From: Pempheris klunzingeri
Taxonomy: Eukaryota > Chordata > Actinopteri > Acropomatiformes > Pempheridae
Direction of reading: 5' to 3'
Length of the DNA stretch: 64,000 nt
Assembly: GCF_042242105.1 (NCBI RefSeq)
Contig: NC_092014.1
Span: 8,555,374 to 8,619,373, forward strand
Both the position numbers and the translations under genes were made by a program. A model generated the notes under the pieces. It was not told the DNA's origin and did not search any database. It was given only the letters and a program-made list of their open reading frames with translations. Shown piece after piece: positions 1 to 13,600 of the stretch. The first letter of the stretch is position 1; each line of letters opens with the position of its first letter.

Positions 1-775
1 CATTCACACAAGCTCCACCCTTTGATCCCTGACAAGAACGATTCAGACGTCTCATTCCTGCAGAATAATTTGAGAGCTACTCTAATCCTGCCAGCACACC
101 TTTTGTTTCTGACCTAGATTTTGAAGGACCCCTCCAGAGCTGTAGATTTCCATGAGAGATGATCTTTGTTTGACACAATATTTCAACACACGACAAGAAA
201 AGTGATGTAGAAAAGGCAAGAAAAGTAGGCACACGTTTTAGAGACTCACCAGTGGAAGAATCACAGCAGCTTTTGTCAGATCTGAAGAGAAAAATAAAAA
301 GGACTTCTGTGTATTTTCACATACACACACTGAAAGAGGACAGAAAGCAGGCAAGAGATACAGTTTCACGAAGCAGGTGTTTGTTTATTGACTATTTTTT
401 TAACAGCGTACCATCCAAGCCACTCCTCTGTGCCTCATCCTGGAAGCAAATAACACTGGATCCTGTAACAAAGCACACACACATGTTCAGAGGTCACCAT
501 TTAGACTTTGCTTTGCGGACTGATAACACTCACACAAGGCTTTGGCTGACACGTCCTCATTAGGGGCCGAACAGGAAGAAAGAGCCCGCCCTCTGGAGCT
601 TTTCAGTTGTAGTCACACAACCAGCTCCTCACTCTGTGGTTGTGTGTTTATCTCTGATGGATGGGAAATGATAAAAGTTATATTTATGAAAACGCACACA
701 CACACACCCCTAGGCACTTAATCTTTTAAAATAAGAAAAATAAAAAAAAGGTACAATGTCACAACAGACAGGAGG

Positions 776-808
776 ATATATATATATATATATGTGTGTG
801 TGTGTCAC

Positions 809-857
<49 letters not shown>
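776..857. repeat. Compound TA/TG/CA microsatellite
   Basis: Alternating TA, TG, TA and CA dinucleotide runs occupy this stretch. It lies directly next to the terminal part of a Tc1-like remnant, so it may have grown from the insertion point. Short reading frames across it are repeat artefacts. Confidence 0.95.
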
Positions 858-859
<2 letters not shown>

Positions 860-1510
860 GCTGCTCAAAAGTTCGTGAACCCTACAGCGAACCCTACAGC
901 GATGGTCAGGTTTTTTTGTAAAAAATACTAAAATAACCTTATTAAATGTTAAGTTAGTCCCCAATCCACAATACTGACATTCCAAATAATGGACTCAAAC
1001 AAAAGAAATGGTTATATTGCCATTCTTTATTTAAGAAAAGTGGTTGATTTAAGAAAAACTCAGACTTCATGGGTGCAAAAGTATGTGAATCCCTTCAGTT
1101 AACAGGATGTAGCACCTCCTTTAGCATAACCTCAACCCAACGGTTGCTGTAGTAACTTATCAGTCCCTCACATCTACTTTGGGCGATTTTTTGAGAGAGG
1201 TTGGATGGGCGTCTGGCATGAACTGCCTGCTTCAGGTCCCGCCACAGCATTTCAATTGGATTTAGGTCAGGACTTTGACTGGGCCAATCCAGAACACGAA
1301 TATTCTTCTTCAGCCATTCCTTGGTCGTATTGCTGGAATGCTTTGGATCATTATCGTGTTGCACGATCCATCTTCTGCCAAGCTTTAATTTCACAACGGA
1401 TGGCTTCAGGTTATGTTCCAGGATTTTACAATCTCAATGGAAACACTCTCTCTCTGAGGATCTGTCACAGGCTAGATTTTCTAAAGCCTGAAAACAGAGC
1501 CAAGAGGAGG
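858..1510 (-). mobile_element. Tc1/mariner-like DNA transposon remnant
   Basis: The minus strand encodes about 99 residues (1394 down to 1095) of the C-terminal half of a Tc1-family DDE transposase. It shows QHDNDPKH, which carries the second catalytic aspartate, and SPDLNPIEMLW, which carries the third catalytic acid. The N-terminal half with its helix-turn-helix domains is missing or degraded. Sequence near 860 (CTGCTCAAAAGTTCGTGAAC) resembles the terminal part of this element type. Inactive fragment; outer boundaries approximate. Confidence 0.8.
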
Positions 1511-1734
1511 TGTAGAATTCTAGTTGTCTGTCAGACAACTTGAATTACAATATGCTGAAAGGCCATTATGGATTTCTTTTCCCAATGACCGAAATGAACG
1601 AAATAAGTTAAAAAAAATAAACATGTTAGATTGTAATAGTTTTGTTTTATGAATCAGGGTAAAAAACAAGTGTCTGTAAAGTGTCTGTAAAATGGACAAA
1701 ATCTTACATTTGTGTTTTGTGTGTGTATTTGCAG

Positions 1735-1925
1735 TCGTACCATTCAAGCGTGCACACTCATTGAGCATCCCAGTAAGTGTGAAGAGGGCGAAAACCAAGA
1801 GAGAGAACATGATCGTCAACACCTCCAGCTCAGTCAAGGTAGATGCCATCTACACCGGCAGCCACGGCTGTGTGTCAACAGTGAACATCTCATCTGTCAA
1901 ATCACCTGTTTCCCCACAAAAGTGA
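1735..1925 (+). CDS. Probable last coding exon of an unidentified upstream gene
   Basis: A good splice acceptor (TG-rich tract, then TTTGCAG) ends at 1734. An open frame follows for 63 codons to a TGA at 1923-1925. The first codon is split, with one base coming from the previous exon. The peptide is basic and Ser/Thr/Val rich (for example KRAKTKRENM, VNTSSSVKVDAIYTG, SVKSPVSPQK). It looks like a cytoplasmic tail with many possible phosphorylation sites. I do not recognise the family, and preceding exons are presumably left of the window. It lies about 2.7 kb upstream of the marchf1 start codon on the same strand. A chance open frame cannot be excluded. Confidence 0.45.
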
Positions 1926-3029
1926 CTTCCCCTCCCATCGCACACTGAATCAAAATTAGGATGAAAATCTTACCAAGAGTGTCTTACTTGAGCAATTCGA
2001 CGTTGACCATCACACAGGAGCTTCATGCCACATGCCGCAGGTCTCACACCCACCACCTCTCTCTCTCTTTCGCTCTCTATCTCTCTCTCTCTGTGTCACA
2101 CATTTGCAAGACCTGTGAAGCACGAAACTAACACATCCCCTCTCAAGTTCAAGTGAGATCATATTAACCCTAATTATTAATGGGCCCTGTGTGTGCGTCT
2201 GTGTGTGTGAGACTAAAAATGTATGTAAAATGTATGAATGCCTTGATTGTAACATTCCTGATTTTATCTCAGTTGTAGTATTTGGTGTAAGAGTGTACGG
2301 GATGTTAGTGTAGTTTTAGACGTGGATCTGAAACCGAAACTTTCTGCGGAGGAAAACATTCAAGCACTCTGTTATCTTCACCTTTTTATGTGGTGGGTTT
2401 TCTGTTGCAGTCAAACCGTGCTTCAATGTTATTGCATGTCTGTATGAGTGTGAAAAGGAAGTGAGTGGATTTACATATCTGGGACATTTATGTGAGCACT
2501 TTATGTGAGCACTGCTTATGTGAGCAGCTGCTGCTAACAAGCTGAATATACTTTTTGCAGATATTTATCTCATCTTCTATATCCTGCCAAAGCATCAGAA
2601 AACAAAGGCTTAATGAAGCTGTACATTAGAGAAAGATCATAAAACATGAATAAACAAGCACAGGCTTGTTTCATGGCTGATTGTCAGTGGTAGTGGCATA
2701 GTGGAGACAGAAGTCACTTTTAGTTGAGTTCAACCATAGCACAGATGGATGTTTCTCAAAGCAAGAGTGGAGCAGAGGCCGAATTCAGAAAGATAGAACA
2801 AGGTCAGTTTGTGTAGGACTTTAGATATTGTTGACTACCTAATTTGTGGTTTTCAAAAGACAAGCAGATTTGTATTGATCGTGACATCAACCATTGGTTT
2901 GTAGACTGCCGTTTTGATCCACCTAAAGCATACCCTGCTTTATTGTCAACTTTCTTAATCTTAAACTCATTCGTTAAGCATTTACTGAGTTAATAAATCT
3001 AGTGAGAAGTATTTTCTCATAGATTTCTA

Positions 3030-3165
3030 TACAATCAGCGCTCTTTTTGGAGCCAGCAGATTCGTCCCCTGCTGGCCATTAGAAAGAATGCAGGTCTAAG
3101 GTACTATGGCTTCACTTTTCAGACCCAGAAACTACATCCACTTCTTTTTTACAGTCTGTGCACAC
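3030..3165. repeat. Dispersed fish repeat copy (unnamed family)
   Basis: This segment contains phrases such as GGCTTCACTTTTCAGACCC and ends in TTTTTACAGTCTGTG. A larger, related copy at 34440-34845 ends TATATACAGTCTGTG. The shared terminus and similar internal wording suggest a short non-autonomous element. Boundaries are approximate and I cannot name the family. Confidence 0.5.
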
Positions 3166-4017
3166 AACATGTAGACAATAGCTGTTATGTGTCACTCCAA
3201 TCATATTATGATACATTAAAATACAACTTTATTGTTTATTGGGTGTAGGAAAACATTAAAAATGCTAACACATAAAATATTGACAACCTCAAAATCAAAC
3301 AAATATTTCGACTGAAGTGTTGATTCTGTAAGTCAACTTAAAACAACCTTTGTCAGTCTCACAAACAATTGTCGCTGTTTTTCCAGTCCTGGAAGCTGCT
3401 GTCAATGAGCTCAACACCCGAGCTCTTTGAATCAGTGAAAACATCTGAGATGTGAGCAGCGATTCAGTGGTATGGAACCAGACTCACTTTTTCTATTCTG
3501 GCTGGTTAAACCTCTATTCAGTGTGAAGGTGGCTTTGCTAGGAATTAACATGCAGTCGTAGGGCTTTATGTACTAATAAGTATGATGAAGATGCAATTTG
3601 TCCCTCACAGTCAGGTGTAACAAAGCTAACAAGAGAATCTGGGAGGTTGTTTTTTTTCTCTGACTGGTGCATGTCCCTGGAGAAATTTTACTTCATTTAC
3701 CTCTTGAGTTGTTTCACATCTTCACCCCTGTCACCCATTTCCAGTTATATTGATCACAATCCTCATTGCCTGAGACATTTTTAAGCAGGATTACACCCTC
3801 ACCACCCAAACACACACCTACACACACATTCTGTGAAGACGCTGATGGGGTGGGTGTGCATGACTTGCGATGGCATTACACTTCGTGGACAGTCAGACGA
3901 CTAAGGTGCCTTTATTCTTCTAACATGATAGAAGAAATGAGGTGGATTAACATCCATCAACACACTGTTGCTCACCATGGAGCCTCTGAACAATCAGGCA
4001 GCGTGTGTGCGTGAGTA

Positions 4018-4020
<3 letters not shown>

Positions 4021-4058
<38 letters not shown>
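4021..4058. repeat. (TG)n microsatellite upstream of marchf1
   Basis: Nineteen uninterrupted TG units lie about 600 bp upstream of the marchf1 start codon. Confidence 0.97.
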
Positions 4059-4060
<2 letters not shown>

Positions 4061-4174
4061 TGTCCATGTGCACAAGTTGCGTAAGCTTATTAGTAGCACC
4101 ACTGGTCAGAGGAGGAGATTGAGGTTAGTCTAAGCCCTAATCCTCGTGGACCATATGCTTATTAGGACAAAATC

Positions 4175-4645
4175 CTGGCTCCGCCCCTCCGAGAAACACA
4201 CACAAACACACACACATACACACGCGTGTTACTGCTACACACATTTTCCTTGCCTCCTTGTTTACTGCACCGCTCCATCTCAACTCTTCCTCTCTCCGTC
4301 TCTCTCTCTCTCTCTCAGCAGGAGGGTAGTGGAGGAAGAGGAGGAGGGGGAGGAAGTGGTGCACACTGTTGAGTAGTTTCCCAGTCGTCATGACGACCTC
4401 ACACCCCACCATCTCCAGTGCTGTCTTCCTGTTGCCACGGTGACCTGATCGAATTCCGTCTCCACTCCTCTTGATGATCTGGACTGGGCTGATAAAGGAG
4501 AGCGATCCCGGAGCGCCGTCTCCTTTCTCCGATGACCGTTCGTGGATGGGACAGCGGCTCACACGACAGGATCTGAGGACTTGAAGGCGCGCCGTGCTGG
4601 GAATGCTGTGGGAGTAACACCGGAGCGTTGCCTGGAAACAGCAGC
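4175..4645 (+). promoter_or_regulatory. marchf1: marchf1 5' leader / promoter-proximal region
   Basis: A GC-box-like CTCCGCCCCTCC lies near 4179. A strong CT tract ending in CTCAG at about 4318 is followed by a purine-rich GGAGG-repeat stretch. The CT tract is also a good splice acceptor, so the ATG exon may be internal, beginning near 4319 with a separate upstream non-coding exon. A 17-codon upstream ORF runs from 4390 to 4443, ends before the main ATG and is out of frame with it. No TATA box is evident. The transcription start cannot be fixed from sequence alone. Confidence 0.45.
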
Positions 4646-7600
4646 ATGCCAATACAACAGATAACTGTGGTTCCGGCCAAAGAGACAGCCAATAACGGCA
4701 AGACAGCTCCTCGCTCCAAAGACAAGACTGACGTGAGTTTATGACTCTGTTCTCAAGCCTGTGAGGTGCTTGTAAAACTCTGCTGGTTTATGTTTATTGG
4801 TATAAGGTTTGGAGACAAGGTTCAAAACTACTGTTTAGTGTAAAGGTGGTCAGATTTCAGAGATGTTCTTTTTTATTGTCAGAGGGCAGATGGCATTTGA
4901 TTGGTCCTTGAGCACTGATTTTGATGAAAGGAGGTGGTTACGTGTGTGTGTGTAGGTTAGCCTCCAGTTTTCAACTCACTCACTCAGCCATTCGCAGTAT
5001 GGATGCACTCAGCAGCCTTTTATCACTGCTCCCTCATTTGGAACTTTCAACTGCATCTTATGTCTCATCGGAAAACATCACATCGTAAAAAAATCTCATC
5101 GTAGAACGTCATTGAATATCATCTTGCATCAAGTCGCGTCAAGACACCTCATGTTACATCACATGTCGAGGCTATAATGTGTTTTTCTCTGACAGCAGAG
5201 AGGATTTGACAGAGTTAGGGACTAATAGCATGAGGAGAACAGAGGTCATCATTGCCGGTTCATTATCTAAACTGAACAGTTTATGTCAGGCTAGTTTGTG
5301 TATATTTGGTCTCTCGATTCCAGACACAAACAAGGACAGGTTTTGCTGTTGTGTATTCATGCACTATGTATTCGTCATCAACAGCTTCACTACGAATCTA
5401 CTTTTTCTACTAGAAACTAGAACTTAAATAGTCTCTGCAGTCTCTTTGACAGTAGGTGTTGTATAAAGTGGTTTGAACTTCCTCATGTTTGACACAGTAC
5501 TGTGGTGTCATTTATTCACTGGCTTTAATATTCAGAAGAGCTGCATCTAAAAGTCTTGACTGTTGGGTTACTAGCTTTTTTAGAGCTTTTTGTCATTTCT
5601 TACACAACCTGTAACATTTCTTCTGTCGGCTATCTAAATATGGGAAAAATGCCTCTCCAACACCACAAAATAAAAAGCTTTCCATTAAGACTGGACTTTT
5701 TAGGTTTTTACAGCTATCCAAATTAAGGTAAAGCACTAAAGCAGGAGCAAAACAAGTGACCAACAGTGCTGTTACCAGATGCTTAAAAATGAACTTTAAT
5801 TCAGTCATTCTGTAAAATATTTACAAGTTATGTATTTGCTAGCTTTTTTTTTTTTTTTACCGCTCGGGCTACAAGGAGGGAGGGAGTTATATATAGAAGT
5901 TAGAGGGTACTCTTTCTCACGTACAATGATGGCCACTCAGCATTAACATACACTGAATCCAACATCTTTAGACACTGGGCAGCTGTGTCTCATATAAGTG
6001 TAAAGTAGAAGTTTTAGACCCAAAGTCTGAACAGTTGCAGGCTACATCTGTTTTTTTCTTTTGCCTTTTTGGCAATTTAAAGTGAAAACAAGCAAATAGC
6101 AAAGGGACCCCAGCAAAGATCAAACACAGGAAGTGGTACACATTTAGGCCAAGAGGCTCTCCACAGAGACTGCCATGCAAACATTATGCTTGTGCATCAT
6201 TGTTTTGATGGTTCTGTCGTAATCGTGTTTTAACAATGCCACCAGCTCTTTATGGTCTCCGTCATATTGTTTCAGACTTCTGTTGGCTTCCATTGATATC
6301 ATTTAGATATAAAATCTGTTAAATAAATTAGCATACTCTTGAGTCCTATCAGAATTCTGAAATCAGAACCCTTCAACATGAAAATCAAGTCTGTATTAAT
6401 TTTTCATAAAGTGACATTGTTACATTATCTGGTGGGATTTTCATACTGCACAGAAAAAGATGGAGATCAATGACTGTCCAATCCAAAAATGGTACAGCTC
6501 GCATTTAAAAATGCAAAAGTGAAACATTTACATGATAACATTTACTATTCATATATAAAGAGCTAAACACAGTCATATGGTCCTTTAAATTTCAATTAGA
6601 ACTGTCTCAAAACGGTTTTCTATTGAATATGAAAAATATAGCTGCGTAGGTTATGATCATAGTCTTCATCTACAGTCTCTGTCGTTCACAAGTATACAAA
6701 TATAAGTTTGCATCTCACTACTTTAAATGCTTTTACCCTTAAAGGCCCTTAATCACCTTCTTACTTTGAATGATACAAACTTGGATTTACACACATTACT
6801 GTCTGTCCCAGTTATAGTACTGTTTCATTGTATCTGTTTTATTCCATGTGGGATTTCTTTCTAATTGTGATTTTTATGTGCTCTTGTCAGTGGTTTGAGG
6901 TGGATGACGCCATGTTAGAAAGTATTAGTATTTAAGTATTAGAAGCATTTTCCTGGACCAATCAGGACTGAACAATAAAGAGTCAGAATCTCATGACAGT
7001 TATTGGATTGTTTGGTTATGTTGCCACAGAGACAACCACAACAATACACAACCCTGATGGGACTGATTAGCTGAGTTTTTGAGTATTAACACTTGTTAGT
7101 TTATTGCAATGGATATTATTCCTATTTGCCTTACTTATTAATGAATGTTTAATACTATGGAAAAATACTGAATACCAAGTGTTCAGTCAAATATAAACAG
7201 TGCAGCTGCAGCTTCATGGCTGGTTGTCTAAATCTGGCTGTAGGTGTTTTCTGATCCTGAGCCAGGGTACAGGAGCAAAATATAACCCTCAGTCCATGCT
7301 GCATCACCTAATCCCCTCCGCAGAAACATGCACATGTCCGCACATAGCCTCACTGAAGTCTCTGCTGTGCATCAGAGTGTCGGAGGAGGAGCAGACTCTC
7401 AGGTAGGTGACAATCGGGTGTTATCTCTGATACAGCACTTAATTACCACTAAACTGTGGGCAGAGACTGATACGAGGCTTGAGCAAGAAACACCGGTGGG
7501 TTTTACTGTGGTCTTTTGTCTTTCAGTTTGTGTGCATCGCCTCTTGCAATGTTCATCTTTGTCTGTTGAATGTTTGCACTGCTTTGGTGTAATTCAACTT

Positions 7601-10600
7601 TTGGGAAAACTGAGTCTGTTTATGATTAAGATGCAACTAATGTACAGATGTCACAGACCGATATATGCAGTAGGAGACACACGTTGCGTGTTTTCACTGA
7701 AGTATAATTAGGTTAATATAGTACTGTACTTGCTTCTGTGGTACATTGTCTGCTGTTAATTCATCATTTCCTCCTACTTTTTCGAAGCTCATAGTGACAA
7801 AACATTGGCATTGTATTTGTTCTTCTGTATTCTCCTGTAATTGTGTTTATTGTCGCCATATTTATAATTGAAGTGATGTCGTCTTGTCATCTTGAGAGAA
7901 CAGTAACATTTTTAGCAAACACCTGTTCATTAGCTCAAACTATTTTACACTTTCACATACAAAAAATTGATTCTCCTATACATTCACCCATAGATATACT
8001 AACAATGACTTTATTACAGAAGTGCAACCACTGTTTTAATGATTTAATTGCTTTGCTAGTGTACATGACTTACAACACTATCCAATATGTACAATACTTG
8101 TTTGGCAATTAGTCATTATTCTCCATAAACTTTTCAAAAGTAATGGGAAAGTCTTAAAATCTCTAAGTTCTCTCTCTTCATTTAGCCTGTTGTTTCTGTT
8201 GTGTCTTTGTTGGCTTTGTCAGCCAGGGACGGTAGTGAGACTGAATAGCAATGCGGTTTTGCAGTTTTTCTTACTAAGCATTCGATGAGAAGATTAGTAT
8301 GAGTATAATGTTTTTCTGTTTATGAAGTTGTTCCAGTTGTGACTGAACCACAGAGAAATGTCTACCCTAGCACCATCAAATGTGCCTTACAACAACGCTT
8401 TCAGCATTATCATATTAACTTGTTGTTTTAAAAGCCTACTTAACTAACACCTCTGTACTGAACACAAAGAGGACATCGATTGAAGCACTAACATCTCTTT
8501 ATCAATCAATCAATCAATCAATCAATCAAAGTTTATTTATATAGCCCTTTCCAACAGCATTTTGTACAAGTTGCAGACGGCTGATGGATGACTGGGAGAT
8601 GCCAATATACAATGCATTACAGTAGTCCAGTCTTGAGCTGATAAACGCATGGATGGCTTTTTCAAGGTCAGTATGCATAAGAAAAGGCTTGACTTTGGCC
8701 AGGAGACACAACTGAAAGAAACTAGCCCTAACTACTGTGTTGATTTGGCAGGAACAATGTCTAAAGGGCAGTTTGTGGGTTTCAAATGTTGCACCACTTT
8801 AGTGAGAGTTGACAAAGAGCTGGAGCAGTGGGCATGTCAACATTTAAGTTGCTGCTGACAAGCTGTCTGATAGTGGCCACTTTATCGATGAAAAAGTGAA
8901 GGAAATTCTCACATGTCTTGACTGAAGCATCAGCCAGAACAGAGGTGGATGGGTTAACAACAGAGTTAATTGTGTTGAACAGAATTCTGGGGCGATGGCT
9001 GTTGCTGGAAATGGTGTTGGATAAAAATTGACATTTTGCCTCTTTCATAGCCCTTTGATAGTCAGTGAGACTGTCTTTTAGTATTTCCCAGGATACATGT
9101 AGTTTGTCCTTCTTCCATCTTCGTTCTGCCTGACGGCAGTGTTGCCTGAGGGCACGTGTAGAGTCATTTACCCAGGTATCTGCTCTCGGTTTAGCCGATT
9201 TACTACGTAAAGGGGCAATAGAGTCCAGAATCCCGGAGCAGGTGGTGTTAAATGAGGACAGAATATCGTCTGGGCATGAAGGATGCATCGGGCCACTGAG
9301 GTCAGAAGACTGTGTGCCCATAAAAGCAGCAGTGAACTCTCCAGCTGTTGAGGAGGTGAAGATACGCCGTTGACGAGGTGTGGCAAGGGGCTTACCGGAT
9401 ACTTGAGGGGCTACAAATTCAGAAATAATGGGGCAATGATCTGAGATGACTGCTTCAGTTATTTCCCTGATAGATATTGAGAGTCCATGGGAGATAATAA
9501 GATCCAGAGTATGACCAAGATTGTGTGTAGGTCCGTCAACTGATTGGATTAAATCAAAACAAACCAAAAGATTCTTAAAATCAGTAGCAAGCTGGTCAGG
9601 TAAAGAGTAAATTCTGATAAAAACTCAGAGAACTCACGTATAAAGTCCTTATAATATTTAGGTGGGCGGTGCACAACAGCACATAAGATCTGAGAGGCAA
9701 GTTCAATCACAAATAACTGTATTTCAAAAGAGGTGTAGTTATTTGTAGCGAGAGGTCGTCACCCAAAGGTGCCCTTGAACACGGAGGCTAGACCCCCTCC
9801 CCGACCTGCTGCTCGAGGGGAGTTCAGGAAAGCACAGCCAGGGGGGAGGAGCTCAGAGAAGACGCTGTTGTCACCTGGTTTACTCAACGTTTCCGTCAAC
9901 AACAGAAAGTCCAGGAAGTGGGAAGTGAAGAAGTCGTTCAGGATAAAAGTTTTATTCGTGAGGGATCTTGTGTTAATCAGGGCCATGCGAATTAAGTGAC
10001 GGTCAGACTGCTGAGAGACACGACTGACCGGACGTGACACATTTGGAGCATTTAAAAATAAAATCAGAACGACATAAAGCAGAGGTAGCAGTGGCAGACG
10101 GTGCGCCACACACGGCGCCATCTTGCCACTTACATTTATTGTTTGTATTTCAAGTAATATTTTCTGACAGGGCACAAACATCTGCAAATTCAGTCAAATT
10201 AAAAATATTCTGAACATTTCTGTGCACCCGAAGAGCACATATACACAGATGTAGGCCTCATAATTAAAGACATTTTAGTTTAAAGACCTTTTTTTAAGTT
10301 TGGAGCAGTAATATGTGGTTTATTAGCAGACAATCAGTTTCATGACAATGAAGAATTGATATGTTAAACTACAAAACATTAGCAAACATTTGCAAACATT
10401 CAAAATCATTGATTTCTTTCAATTTTCCAATCATGTTTCCCTGCATGTCATAGCACCAAATCTGCTCCCATCAAAGTGACAAACAACCTCTCACTTATAA
10501 CTGTTTCTGGTGACTCTTTAATTCGAGGATTCGAGCTCTGCATTTGACACTGTGGATCATTATATCCAATTTAATCACCTTGAAAATGAGGACTTTCTCT

Positions 10601-13600
10601 GTAGTCATGGGTAATCCTCTTCAGTGGCCCCTCTAACCTGAAGTTCCCCAAGGCTCCATCTTCGGCCCGTTGGTGTTCTGTACATACAGGCTACCACTGG
10701 GACATATCAAAAATAAACATAAGATCCAGTACCATTGTTATGTAGATGAATCATCTCATGCCTTCAGCTGGTACAAAACGCAGCTACTCAGCTTTTAAGA
10801 AATACTAGAGGATGAGATCATATCAAAGGTGTTTGATGATCACCTTTAAAGAACTTCATGGTTCAGCTCCGAGCTACACTGCTGAATATCTGCTCCCTTG
10901 TGAGTTCAGCCTCAGATCCTCGAGCAGAGCTCTGCTGGCAGCTCTTAAGTCCCGCCTCAGGACTAAAGGTGACTGGGCGTTTGCAGTCAAGGTCCCTCAG
11001 CACTGGGACTGTCTGCCCTTAGGCTGCAGAATCAGTGACATCCTTTAAATCACTTCTCAAAACGTGTCTTTTTAAAAAAGCCTGTTATTAATTCTAGTAT
11101 GCTGTTTTATTGCTAACATGTTTTATCTGTTTTAATATTATTTTTTTTTATCTTTATTACAGTTTTATTTCTGTATTCTTGCAATTGCCTGATTTTATTT
11201 GCCTCGGTCCTGAAATGTTTTAAGTCTAGTTAAACCATGTAGAGCATTTTGTAACTTTCTTTTGAAGAGTGCTAAAAGTGCTTATTATTATTATTTTTAC
11301 AAACACGTGCCTTTAGACCAGTACATGTGTCCATCTCCTCTAACACCCAGCAGAGTTTGCTTTGACTCCACGCAGGACTACTGATTTAAACCTGGCTATC
11401 AGCAAATCCCTTGATCAGCTTAGATGATGCAGTCCTCTAGTCATCAGTGTCTCTCTTATTTATTTCCCTGAATTGCACAGAGTGTACCCACAACTGTGTC
11501 TATGTGTGGGTTGGTACAGGAACGCTCTGTCTTGCTCTTTATATATCAAGTATAAAAAAATATAAAGAAGCCACCCACATGACACATTACAAACATTGAG
11601 TTTAAACTCTGTAAATATCCTGTCAGATAGATTAAGCTTAAAACTTTGATACTGTTGAAACAATTTGTACTACAGTGTATATATTATTTATAAATATCAT
11701 AACTTGACAAACAGACCACTAACCGATATTTACATGTAAGCAGGCATGTATTACAGACTATTTGTGTTCATTTAAATATTATTTTAACATAGCTGAGCAT
11801 GTGTGTCAGCATCAAGGCCACCAGAGCTGCGTAGTATTTTAATACATATTATTATAGTCAGGAAATCCCATCAAAAGATCAAAACAATGACATCTGTATA
11901 GCCAAAGCCTTATATATCTTATTCCTCTGTGCCATAGCTGTCCATTATGTCCAAAGTGAGCCACACCGTTGCTAAGGATGACACGTTCCCTCACTACAAT
12001 GAACATGAGCACTGTCACTGAGTCAATCCCACATACACCGTCCTTCTATCGTAAATGCACACAGCTGAAAATAGTCCACATTCTTGTTTATTGTATGTAT
12101 GTATGTATATGTTTGCTGAAAATTAAATGTTCAAATGCCTTAGTAAATTACTATTTTTTCTTTTTCTAATGAAAGTATATATCAGACCTCAGAGAGCAAA
12201 ATTAAATGCAAAAATAAGTTCATTTCATTAAAATTATCTCTGACACATTCTTTCTTTTTCTTTTTGAAAGTGAATGTACACACAGCAGCCTGCAGAACAC
12301 CGCAATTGTTGAATTGAAATACAATCAGTTCATGGTATTTGTTGAATTTGTTTGGATTGGATTTATTTATTTACAGAATAACAACAGTTTTCTTTTAAAT
12401 CAAATTTTCCTCCTGGGAATATACTATCAAACATCTCTTTACTTTCCACTCTATTTTATGCTTCAGCTTCCACTGCCCACACACTCCAACGCCAGACATT
12501 TGGCAGGTTATCCTGCTTGTCCCCATGGCATGTTCAGTGTGTGTGTGTTCAGTGTGTTTGTGTGTGTGTGTTGTTTTCACACATGCGTAGCTCATTGAGA
12601 ATCCAGCACATTTTCACAGGAAGAAGGCAGCTGAGGCTGGAGGTGTGTTTCCACTGTCTGGGACAAGGCTTATTTAATCCCATAATGCACCTGGATGCCA
12701 GTAACGTCAGCGGTGTAGCTGGGGATGAAAGCCAACTGAAAGGAGGAAAAGTTGTTTTGGGAAGAACGAAAAAAAGATTTCTTGCTGCAGTTGTTATAGA
12801 AAGTCTTTGAGGGATGTTACGATATTCTGGTATTGGCAGTAACCATGATGTTTAAAAATGAAATATTGATATTGTGTTAATACAAATTCAATAATATTGT
12901 ATACACATTCAGACAGTATTTCGCTGCATCTTAAATTCTGATAAACTAAACATGCTCGTCTATCTTCATAAAAATTTATGATAGACAGAGAATGGGAAAG
13001 AGGAAAAAAGTGTGTAAGGACGTAGTCAGTGGGCATTAAATCATAGTATCTCATAGTGAGCAGTTGTCTGTGGCCTGTGGTCTCACGCACAAACCCTCTG
13101 ACTGCTGCTCCCTGCATGTGATTGTTTCAGTTGATCGGCCATGTGGATCTTTATTTTATAGGTTCATATGGTTGCCTTTTCACTATCCATTAAGTGTACT
13201 TTCTCTTTTTGTATGCTTTTGTACAGTTATGGTTACAGACTTCTTTTTCCACCTCCCTAAACTTGTATCTTGAGTTTAATTCATTGGCCAAAAACACAAT
13301 AATTAAAGTTAAATATGAAGTTGACTGATTGATAATTTGACTTTATTATTAGTTTTTCAAAATTTTCTGTAGATGTTGTGATAATGTCGTTATTATGAAA
13401 TCTTTTGGCCACAATAAACGTGTAGTGAAAATCGCGACAGCTCTGGTCTGTAGCTTTGCTTGATAAATCTGGTAATTTCTAACTACAGCTCTCCCAACCC
13501 ACATCAAAGTATGTGTGAAGTCAACATGCTCTGTTTGGATATCTGCAGAGAGATTCTTGTGCTTTAGGGCCAAAAAAACAAGTGCTTCTCATTCACCATA

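Larger units (their letters stand above)
1926..4140. other. Spacer between unidentified gene and marchf1
   Basis: No further coding exon is recognisable. The left part may be a 3' UTR, with a possible polyadenylation signal AATAAA at 2649-2654. A CT-rich tract lies at 2056-2096 and a dispersed repeat near 3030-3165. A (TG)n run occupies 4021-4058. Confidence 0.5.

Noticed and set aside
4137..4725. Minus-strand ORFs of 108 and 171 codons opposite the marchf1 leader
   Set aside because: They read the complement of the CT/GA-rich and CA-rich tracts and the first marchf1 exon. There is no recognisable domain and composition follows the repeats.
5030..5165. Recurrent CATC/CGTC words that look like a degenerate tandem repeat
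   Set aside because: Spacing is irregular and no unit can be defined; nothing CRISPR-like, and the genome is a vertebrate's.
7200..7711. Overlapping ORFs in marchf1 intron 1 with a CAG/GTAGGT donor near 7402
   Set aside because: Considered as an alternative marchf1 first exon, but the peptide does not resemble known MARCHF1 N-termini and there is no supporting promoter context.
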